A stretch of DNA of 64,000 bases from Vreelandella boliviensis LC1. Lineage in GTDB: Bacteria; Pseudomonadota; Gammaproteobacteria; Pseudomonadales; Halomonadaceae. Both the position numbers and the translations under genes were made by a program. Numbering within the stretch: position 1 is the stretch's first letter; every line of letters starts with the position of its first letter. The notes below the pieces were generated by a model that did not search any database, was not told the DNA's origin, and was given only the letters and a program-made list of their open reading frames with translations. This document shows positions 57,757 to 64,000 of this stretch, in pieces. Location: the NCBI RefSeq assembly GCF_000236035.1, contig NZ_JH393258.1, positions 142,051 to 206,050 of the forward strand, given 5' to 3'.

Positions 57757-57867
57757 ATGGTCGAAAATAATATAGGGATCATTACATACAAAGGTGCCAC
57801 CGACCTTTCTGACTTCATCTTTAGCGGGCTCTCCAGGGCCATTAACATGGGTATGAAAAGGGGCTAA
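57757..57867 (+). CDS. Candidate 36-residue small protein between putA and putP
   Basis: An ATG at 57757 with AGGAAA seven bases upstream opens a 36-codon frame beginning MVENNIGIITYKG and ending FSGLSRAINMGMKRG. It lies 49 bases after putA and 88 before putP on the same strand. The composition is protein-like (amphipathic middle, basic end), and the ribosome site is good. No known family is recognised, and comparison with relatives is needed to decide if it is real. Confidence 0.4.
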   Translation: MVENNIGIITYKGATDLSDFIFSGLSRAINMGMKRG

Positions 57868-57876
57868 CAACAAGAC

Positions 57877-57932
57877 TGCGCCATTACCGGATTTTTCCCG
57901 GTATGCGCAATAACCTGTCGGAGCTAGCTCCG
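57877..57932 (+). promoter_or_regulatory. Hairpin and palindrome in the putP leader
   Basis: TGCGC..TACCGG pairs with CCGGTA.GCGCA (57877-57909) around ATTTTTC. A perfect 14-bp palindrome CGGAGCTAGCTCCG follows at 57919-57932, 23 bases before putP. No T run follows, so they are more likely leader structure or protein sites than a terminator. Confidence 0.45.
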
Positions 57933-57955
57933 TCCTGAATAATTGGAGAAGTTAT

Positions 57956-59449
57956 ATGGCTATTGGTGTTTGGATCAGTCTCATTGCGTACTTTGCGCTT
58001 ATGGTCGGCATCGGTATTTATGCGATGCGCAAATCCACCTCTTCCTCTGAAGATTACATGCTGGGTGGTCGTACCCTCAGCCCAAAAGTAGCGGCCCTGT
58101 CGGCCGGTGCGTCGGATATGAGCGGCTGGTTGCTGCTTGGCTTGCCTGGGGCAATGTTCGTATCTGGCTTGGGTTCCGCCTGGATCGGCATTGGTTTGCT
58201 CGTGGGGGCGTTATTTAACTGGATTCTTGTTGCTCCGCGCTTGCGTGAACAGACTGTTCACTATGGCAATGCGATCACCATTCCAGCGTTCCTGGCAAAC
58301 CGCTTCCCCACCCGTTCCATGTCACTGCGCACAGTGTCTGCCATCGTTATCGTGATCTTTTTCGCAGTCTATACCGCGTCAGGCCTGGTGGCGGGCGGCA
58401 AGCTGTTTGAAAGCGCGTTTACTGGCATTTACAACTTCGGCGACATGAGCAACTACGCCATGGGTGTTATGATCACCCTGGGCGTGGTACTTATTTATAC
58501 GGTTGTCGGCGGCTTCCTGGCAGTGAGCATGACGGACTTCGTGCAAGGCTGCATCATGATGCTGGCACTGGTGATCATGCCAGCGGTAGTGCTGTTTGGC
58601 GAAGGTGGCGGCGGTTTATCGCAGGCCACACAGACCCTGAATGAAGTCGATCCCACCCTGCTTTCCTGGACGTCGGGGCTGACCTTCATCGGGTGGCTGT
58701 CGGCTGTGACCTGGGGCCTGGGTTATTTCGGCCAGCCGCACATCATTGTGCGCTTCATGGCGATCCGCACACTCAAGGAGGTGCCCGTTGCCCGCAACAT
58801 TGGCATGGGCTGGATGCTTATCTCGCTGATTGGTGCCGTTTCTTTGGGCATCTTCGGCCGGGCCTATGCGATCCGCAACGGTATTGATGTCCAAGATCCG
58901 GAAACGATCTTTATCATCCTGGCAGACCTACTGTTCCATCCGTTGATTACCGGCTTCCTATATGCGGCGCTGCTTGCAGCGGTTATGAGCACCGTTTCAA
59001 GCCAGCTTCTAGTGGCGTCTTCGTCACTGACCGAAGACTTCTATCGCCTATTCCTGCACAAAAACGCAACTGAAGCGCAGTGTGTCGCCGTAGGCCGTGT
59101 CTGTGTTGTACTTGTGGGCATTGTGGCAGCGGTTATTGCCTCTGACGAAAACTCCCAGGTTCTGGGGCTGGTCAGTAACGCTTGGGCAGGGTTCGGTGCG
59201 GCATTTGGACCGTTGATCATTCTATCGCTGATGTGGCCACGCACGAACGGCAATGGTGCCATCGCTGGCATGGTGGTAGGTGCTGTTACCGTTATGATCT
59301 GGATCTCACTGGGATGGAATGGTGAGTTCCTGGGTGGCCCAGGTGTGTACGAAATCATTCCTGGCTTTATCGCGTCTTTTATTGCCATCCTAGTGGTGAG
59401 CAACATGACTAACGACTCTGGTGAATATCAGCATATCGAACGCAAGTAA
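57956..59449 (+). CDS. putP: Sodium/proline symporter
   Basis: The 497-residue SSS family transporter has about 13 membrane segments. PutP features include DYMLGGRTLSP near residue 31, the LSAGASDMSGWLLLGLPGA block near residue 49 (sodium and proline binding), and GYFGQPHIIVRFMAIRT near residue 258. It imports proline with Na+, which serves as nutrient and compatible solute in salty habitats. GGAGAAG lies before the ATG. Placement between two putA genes shows one proline catabolic region. Confidence 0.95.
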   Translation: MAIGVWISLIAYFALMVGIGIYAMRKSTSSSEDYMLGGRTLSPKVAALSAGASDMSGWLLLGLPGAMFVSGLGSAWIGIGLLVGALFNWILVAPRLREQTVHYGNAITIPAFLANRFPTRSMSLRTVSAIVIVIFFAVYTASGLVAGGKLFESAFTGIYNFGDMSNYAMGVMITLGVVLIYTVVGGFLAVSMTDFVQGCIMMLALVIMPAVVLFGEGGGGLSQATQTLNEVDPTLLSWTSGLTFIGWLSAVTWGLGYFGQPHIIVRFMAIRTLKEVPVARNIGMGWMLISLIGAVSLGIFGRAYAIRNGIDVQDPETIFIILADLLFHPLITGFLYAALLAAVMSTVSSQLLVASSSLTEDFYRLFLHKNATEAQCVAVGRVCVVLVGIVAAVIASDENSQVLGLVSNAWAGFGAAFGPLIILSLMWPRTNGNGAIAGMVVGAVTVMIWISLGWNGEFLGGPGVYEIIPGFIASFIAILVVSNMTNDSGEYQHIERK

Positions 59450-59475
59450 GCGCTCAGCACACATTGAGCGTATCA

Positions 59476-59501
59476 AGAGGGCTCCCGCGGGAGCCCTCTT
59501 T
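59476..59501 (+). terminator. Terminator of putP
   Basis: AGAGGGCTCCC and GGGAGCCCTCT form an 11-bp perfect stem around CG, followed by TT. It begins 27 bases after the putP stop. Confidence 0.85.
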
Positions 59502-59594
59502 AGGTTTGTTATTTTGTGTTGACTGCAAAAAGTATGACTACATCCTAACCGACGCAGCAACGCCTAAGTGTCGGCTAGCAAGGAGAGACCCAGT

Positions 59595-62500
59595 ATGAAC
59601 AATCATCTGCATAGCGACGTGAGTGATCTACGCTCACGCATTCGCACCCACTACGATGCCAACGAGGCAGATGTGCTGCACGGGCTTATCGAACGTATTA
59701 AGTTGTCGGAGGATGACCGCAAGAAGGTTGCCGCCGCTGGCGCCAAGTACGTGGAGCGTGTGCGTAAAGAAAGGTCGCCTTCAATGATGGAGGCGTTCCT
59801 GGCCGAGTACGGGCTCTCGACCACCGAGGGCGTTGGCCTAATGTGTCTGGCAGAGGCGCTGCTGCGCGTGCCCGATGCGGAAACCATCGACGACCTGATC
59901 CACGATAAGATTGAGCCCTCCGACTGGGGCGCCCACCTGGGCAAGTCCTCCTCATCGATGGTCAATGCCTCGACCTGGGCGCTGCTGCTGACCGGCAAGG
60001 TGCTGGAAGAAGATCCTAAAGGCCCGACGCGGGCGCTGCGCGGCCTAGTACGCCGCATGGGCGAGCCGGTGGTACGCAAGGCGGTTGGCCAGTCGATGAA
60101 GATTCTTGGCCGCCAGTTCGTACTTGGCCAGACCATCGAAGAAGGCATGAAGAATGCCCGTGAGCTCGAGAAACAGGGCTATACCTACTCCTACGATATG
60201 CTGGGCGAAGCGGCACGCACCGACGAAGATGCCGTTCGCTATCATGAAGCGTATGCCAAAGCGATCTCCGCCATCGCCGAGCAGGCCAAGGGCGACGTGC
60301 GCGGGAGCCCCGGCATTTCGGTGAAGCTCTCGGCGCTGCACCCGCGCTATGAATACACCCACCGTGACACGGTAATGGCGGAACTCCTGCCCCGCGCCAA
60401 AGAGTTGGTGCAGCAGGCGGCCAAGGCCAATATCGGTTTCAATATCGACGCCGAAGAGCAAGACCGGCTGGATCTCTCCCTCGACGTGATCGAAGCCCTG
60501 ATGGCCGACCCCAGCCTGGACGGCTGGGATGGCTTCGGGGTGGTCGTGCAGGCTTACGGGCGCCGCGCCGCGCCGATGATCGAGACACTCTACGAGCTCG
60601 CCGAGCGATACAACCGCAAGATCATGGTACGCCTGGTAAAAGGCGCTTACTGGGATACCGAAATCAAGCTTTCCCAAGAGATGGGTGTGAAGACCTTCCC
60701 TGTCTTCACCCGCAAGGTCAACACCGATGTCAGCTACATGGCCTGCGCCCAAATGCTGCTCGATCGGCGCGACCGCATCTACCCGCAGTTCGCCACTCAC
60801 AACGCCCACACCTGTGCCGCCGTCGTCGAGATGGCGGGCGAGGACAAGGACAGCTACGAGTTTCAGCGCCTGCACGGCATGGGCGAATCGCTGCACCAAA
60901 TTGTCAAGGAGTCGGAAGGCACCCACTGCCGCATTTACGCCCCGGTCGGTGCGCACCGCGACCTGCTGGCCTATCTGGTACGTCGCCTGCTGGAAAACGG
61001 CGCCAACTCCTCGTTCGTCAACCAGGTAGTGGATAGCTCGATTCCGCCAAGTGACGTCTCAAAGGACCCCATTGAAGGGTTTAAACAGCTCGGCAGCGAC
61101 GTCTCAAGCCCGTTGATCCGCCAACCTAGCGAGCTATTTGAGCCCGATCGTAAGAACTCCAAGGGTTATCGGATTAATGAACCCGCCTCGATTCTGCCGC
61201 TGCTCGATGCGCGTGAATCCTTTGCCGACGCCACCTGGACTGCAGGCCCCATGCTGGTAGGTAGCCCTGCACCCCAGGGCCCGGCGCGCGATGCCCTTTC
61301 CCCCGCCGACGGCTCAAAGGTAATCGGCAAGGTACATGAGGCCACGCCGGAAGAGGTCGCCACTGCTCTCGACGCCGCCGAAGAAGGCTTCAAAGAGTGG
61401 TCGGCGCGCCCGGCGGCCGAACGTGCCGCGGTACTGCGCCGCACCGCCGATCTCTACGAGGAACACATCGCCGAACTGACCGTAATCACCACCCGCGAAG
61501 CGGGCAAGATGATGTTCGACGGTATCGCCGAAGTGCGCGAAGCGGTGGATTTCCTGCGCTACTACGCCAACGAAGGCGAGCGACTGGAGGCCGAAGAACC
61601 CGGCAGTGCCCGCGGCATCTTCGTCTGCATCAGCCCGTGGAACTTCCCGCTGGCCATCACCACCGGACAGATCGCTGCTGCCTTAGTGGCAGGTAACGCG
61701 GTACTTGCCAAGCCCGCCGAGCAGACGCCGCTGATCGCCGCTCGCGCCGTCGAACTTATGCGTGAAGCTGGTCTGCCGGAAGCGGCCCTGCAGCTGTTGC
61801 CGGGCGACGGCCCGACGGTGGGCGGCCCGCTGACCAGCGACCCTCGGATCGCCGGTGTCTGCTTTACCGGTTCAACTCCGGTGGCGCAAATCATCCATAA
61901 GGCGCTGGCCGAGAACGCGGGGCCTGATGCCGTGCTGATCGCCGAGACCGGTGGTCTCAACTCCATGATCGTCGACTCCACGGCGCTCACCGAGCAGGCG
62001 GTGCGCGATATCCTGATTTCCTCCTTCCAGTCGGCCGGTCAGCGCTGTTCCGCGCTGCGCATGCTGTATGTCCAGGAAGAAGCCCGCGACCGGTTGCTCA
62101 ATATGCTCTACGGCGCCATGGACGCACTCACCATTGGCGACCCCTGGAATACCGATACCGACGTATCACCGGTCATTGACGCCGACGCCCAGACCGAGAT
62201 CAACGACTATGTGTCGGCACACGAGAAGAACGGCAAAGTACTAAAGAAATTGGCTGCGCCGGACACCGGCACCTTCGTCACTCCAGCAGTAGTCGAAGTC
62301 GGCGGCATTGAGGATCTCGAACGTGAAATCTTCGGCCCGGTGCTGCACGTCGCCACCTTCAAGGCGCGGGACATCGACAAGGTCGTTGACGACATCAATG
62401 GTAAGGGCTACGGGCTGACCTTCGGCCTGCATACCCGCATCGACGATCGCGTGCAGCAGATCGTTGAGCGTATCCATGTCGGCAACGTCTACGTCAACCG

Positions 62501-63251
62501 TAACCAGATCGGCGCTATCGTCGGCTCCCAGCCGTTCGGTGGCGAGGGCCTCTCGGGCACCGGGCCCAAGGCCGGTGGCCCGCTCTACGTCACTCGCTTC
62601 CGCCGCACCGCGGACGCCGAGCGCCACGAGGTAGTTGAGGGGAATGCCGTGCCACTTAGCGACCTTCAACCGGCGCTTGACGGGCTGGATGCGCGTAACT
62701 GGGCGGTACGACCCAATCGGATCGAGGTACTGCGCAAGGCGCTCTCTGGCAAAAACGGCGTGATCCGCAAGGCGCTTGCCGAAACAGCAGCGTTAGATAT
62801 GACGCCGCAGACGCTGCCGGGGCCAACGGGCGAAAGCAACCGTTTGGCGATGTATCCGAAGGGAGCGGTTCTGTGTCTCGGGCCAACCCTGGATATCGCT
62901 ATCGCGCAAGCAGCGCAAGCCCTCGGCACGGGCTGTGCGGCCGTTGTAGTCGCACCCGGTGCCGAACAGGCTGTGAAGCCGCTGCTCGACGCCGGTGTGC
63001 CGGTAGCCGGGCTTGATGGCAGCGTTTCAGCCGAGACGTTGCGCGAAGTCAAAGGCATTGCGGCGGTCGCCGCAGCGGGTGACAGCGACTGGACACGCGA
63101 ACTGCGTATTGCGCTGGCCAAGCGCGACGGCGCCATCATCCCGCTCGAGACCCAAACCATCTCGCCGGATCGCTACGTGGTGGAACGCCACCTGTGTATC
63201 GACACCACTGCAGCGGGTGGCAACGCTAGCCTGCTGGCAACCGCCGAATAG
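59595..63251 (+). CDS. putA: Bifunctional PutA, long type with extra C-terminal domain
   Basis: The 1218-residue second PutA has the proline dehydrogenase part (about 90-450; YSYDMLGEAART, SVKLSALHPRYE, RLVKGAYWDTEIKL), the aldehyde dehydrogenase part (about 520-1000; catalytic Cys818 in SAGQRCSALR) and about 170 more residues like the ALDH-superfamily domain of type B PutAs. The chain closes with the conserved GGNASLLATAE motif. It has no DNA-binding domain. GGAGAG precedes the ATG. Its coding sequence looks more GC-rich than putA at 54516, which suggests a separate history. It follows the putP terminator, so it has its own promoter. Confidence 0.94.
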   Translation: MNNHLHSDVSDLRSRIRTHYDANEADVLHGLIERIKLSEDDRKKVAAAGAKYVERVRKERSPSMMEAFLAEYGLSTTEGVGLMCLAEALLRVPDAETIDDLIHDKIEPSDWGAHLGKSSSSMVNASTWALLLTGKVLEEDPKGPTRALRGLVRRMGEPVVRKAVGQSMKILGRQFVLGQTIEEGMKNARELEKQGYTYSYDMLGEAARTDEDAVRYHEAYAKAISAIAEQAKGDVRGSPGISVKLSALHPRYEYTHRDTVMAELLPRAKELVQQAAKANIGFNIDAEEQDRLDLSLDVIEALMADPSLDGWDGFGVVVQAYGRRAAPMIETLYELAERYNRKIMVRLVKGAYWDTEIKLSQEMGVKTFPVFTRKVNTDVSYMACAQMLLDRRDRIYPQFATHNAHTCAAVVEMAGEDKDSYEFQRLHGMGESLHQIVKESEGTHCRIYAPVGAHRDLLAYLVRRLLENGANSSFVNQVVDSSIPPSDVSKDPIEGFKQLGSDVSSPLIRQPSELFEPDRKNSKGYRINEPASILPLLDARESFADATWTAGPMLVGSPAPQGPARDALSPADGSKVIGKVHEATPEEVATALDAAEEGFKEWSARPAAERAAVLRRTADLYEEHIAELTVITTREAGKMMFDGIAEVREAVDFLRYYANEGERLEAEEPGSARGIFVCISPWNFPLAITTGQIAAALVAGNAVLAKPAEQTPLIAARAVELMREAGLPEAALQLLPGDGPTVGGPLTSDPRIAGVCFTGSTPVAQIIHKALAENAGPDAVLIAETGGLNSMIVDSTALTEQAVRDILISSFQSAGQRCSALRMLYVQEEARDRLLNMLYGAMDALTIGDPWNTDTDVSPVIDADAQTEINDYVSAHEKNGKVLKKLAAPDTGTFVTPAVVEVGGIEDLEREIFGPVLHVATFKARDIDKVVDDINGKGYGLTFGLHTRIDDRVQQIVERIHVGNVYVNRNQIGAIVGSQPFGGEGLSGTGPKAGGPLYVTRFRRTADAERHEVVEGNAVPLSDLQPALDGLDARNWAVRPNRIEVLRKALSGKNGVIRKALAETAALDMTPQTLPGPTGESNRLAMYPKGAVLCLGPTLDIAIAQAAQALGTGCAAVVVAPGAEQAVKPLLDAGVPVAGLDGSVSAETLREVKGIAAVAAAGDSDWTRELRIALAKRDGAIIPLETQTISPDRYVVERHLCIDTTAAGGNASLLATAE

Positions 63252-63265
63252 GTCGTTGCCTTAGT

Positions 63266-63293
63266 GGTCGGTGCTTAGGGGTCGGTGCTTAGG
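63266..63293. repeat. 14-bp tandem duplication after putA
   Basis: GGTCGGTGCTTAGG occurs twice in perfect tandem (63266-63279, 63280-63293). It lies 15 bases after the putA stop. Confidence 0.95.
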
Positions 63294-63375
63294 GGTGTGA
63301 GCGACTCACTGGGGTCGCTCGCCCTCCTCTCGCACTAAGAAAACGCTGATCACTGTCTCAGCGATCAATCATTAT

Positions 63376-63399
63376 CCACTACTCGTTAGTGGCTTTTTT
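63376..63399 (+). terminator. Terminator after the long putA
   Basis: CCACTA and TAGTGG pair around a 5-base loop and are followed by C then six T residues. It lies about 125 bases after the putA stop. Confidence 0.7.
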
Positions 63400-63519
63400 G
63401 TTTCTGGCAGCCGGGATTTTCGGGGGATTCCCAGCAATTTGTTAAATGCTCACTTGAATGCGCATTCTAGTGCGCATAACGTTTTAATAATGTTGGTCAC
63501 AACTCTGTGGAGGGAAAAT

Positions 63520-63765
63520 ATGCCCGAACTTTACGATAAAGCCGCACCCAGAAAGGCAGCGAACCTGTCTGTAAACAGTGACCTACTCAACAAGACCCGC
63601 GCTCTGAACATTAACCTTTCAGCCACCCTTGAGCGGGCGCTGAAGGAAGAGCTTGCGAAACGGGAGGTAGCTCAATGGGTCGAAGAAAACCGTAGTGCGA
63701 TCAAGAACTATAACGAATTCGTTGAGCAACATGGGTGCTTTGGCGACGAATTCCGGGAGTTTTGA
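63520..63765 (+). CDS. ccdA: CcdA-type antitoxin
   Basis: The 81-residue protein begins MPELYDKAAPRKAANLSVNS, with a ribbon-helix-helix DNA-binding part (KAANLSVNSDLLNKTRALNINLSATLERAL) and a C-terminal toxin-binding tail ending in WVEENRSAIKNYNEFVEQHG, both characteristic of CcdA. GGAGGG precedes the ATG at 63520. It overlaps the toxin start by one base (TGATG). It should neutralise CcdB and repress the operon. Confidence 0.9.
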   Translation: MPELYDKAAPRKAANLSVNSDLLNKTRALNINLSATLERALKEELAKREVAQWVEENRSAIKNYNEFVEQHGCFGDEFREF

Positions 63766-63995
63766 TGGCACAATTCGACGTTTACCCTAACCCAAGTAAA
63801 ACCAGCAAAGCGCACTATCCTTACCTGATAGATATTCAAAGCGCCCTTCTGACCGACTTGGCAACTCGTATCGTTATCCCTTTGGGGAGGAGCGCTGCTT
63901 TTGGCGAACAGGCCATGCGGGGCCTCACGCCAGAGATAACGTTCAACGATCAGACGCTGCTCTTGCTCACTCCGACGTCACCCCATCCTCAGTAG
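63765..63995 (+). pseudogene. ccdB: CcdB-type toxin gene, reading frame broken near the 3' end
   Basis: The first 70 residues match CcdB: MAQFDVYPNPS, YPYLIDIQSALLTDLATRIVIPL and PEITFNDQTLLLLTP, where CcdB normally inhibits DNA gyrase. The frame then gives TSPHPQ and a stop at residue 77, while CcdB is about 100 residues and needs its C-terminal residues for gyrase poisoning. Inserting one base after TP (at about 63978) restores a continuation DVTPSSVAP that runs to the window edge. The gene may be inactivated by a one-base deletion, or the base may be a sequencing error. Confidence 0.7.
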
Positions 63996-64000
63996 CACCC

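Overview
The window looks like chromosomal DNA of a halophilic gammaproteobacterium, most likely a Halomonas relative (Halomonadaceae). This is an inference from the mix of gene families (Entner-Doudoroff enzymes with HexR-type sites, a pseudomonad-like FruB, an AglK-type glucoside ABC system, paired PutA enzymes) and from moderate-to-high GC. No rRNA, tRNA, CRISPR array or complete insertion sequence was seen.

Region 1 (1-12.2 kb) handles sugar acids and central carbon. The end of a sugar-binding protein gene and two permease genes precede a GntR regulator gene and a complete D-galactonate pathway (dgoD, dgoK, dgoA and an SMP-30 lactonase). A sodium:solute symporter gene on the other strand has the same candidate GntR operator. 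The zwf-pgl-eda operon follows; edd is not in the window. Region 2 (12.2-21.4 kb) is an alpha-glucoside module: a LamB-like porin gene divergent from a binding protein, two permeases, a GH13 glucosidase and an ATPase, then a LacI regulator. Three near-identical palindromes lie in the divergent promoter region. Region 3 (21.4-33.4 kb) holds gap, pyk, mgsA, the fruR/fruBKA fructose PTS and pgi. HexR-like palindromes lie before zwf (two), pyk, pgi and, in a variant form, gap, which suggests one regulator coordinates this set.

Region 4 (33.4-39.1 kb) is accessory: a Fic protein lacking the catalytic His, a TetR/HPP pair sharing a large dyad operator, a GNAT enzyme, a DUF2442-HTH gene next to a frameshifted DUF4160 gene, a DinB protein, and a radical SAM gene with a strong SOS-box candidate. 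Region 5 (39.1-46.3 kb) is an aa3/caa3-type cytochrome oxidase cluster (coxB with a cytochrome c domain, a fused subunit I-III gene, a small membrane protein and a copper-type P-ATPase). Region 6 (46.3-53.4 kb) is housekeeping and small genes (DUF2797, YeaC, rhomboid protease, phosphoesterase, NAD kinase, DMT exporter, a Pmp3-fusion protein, CBS protein). It also carries two similar minus-strand terminator-like elements that may end small RNAs.

Region 7 (53.5-64 kb) is for proline use: an AraC regulator, a short PutA, PutP and a second, longer PutA with an extra C-terminal domain. The window closes with a CcdAB-type toxin-antitoxin pair whose toxin reading frame appears broken. Several short tandem duplications of 14-15 bp recur through the second half. 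I did not find a clear wholly new system. The strongest leads are the HexR and GntR operator networks, the TetR/HPP dyad, the paired small-RNA candidates and the decayed DUF4160 gene.
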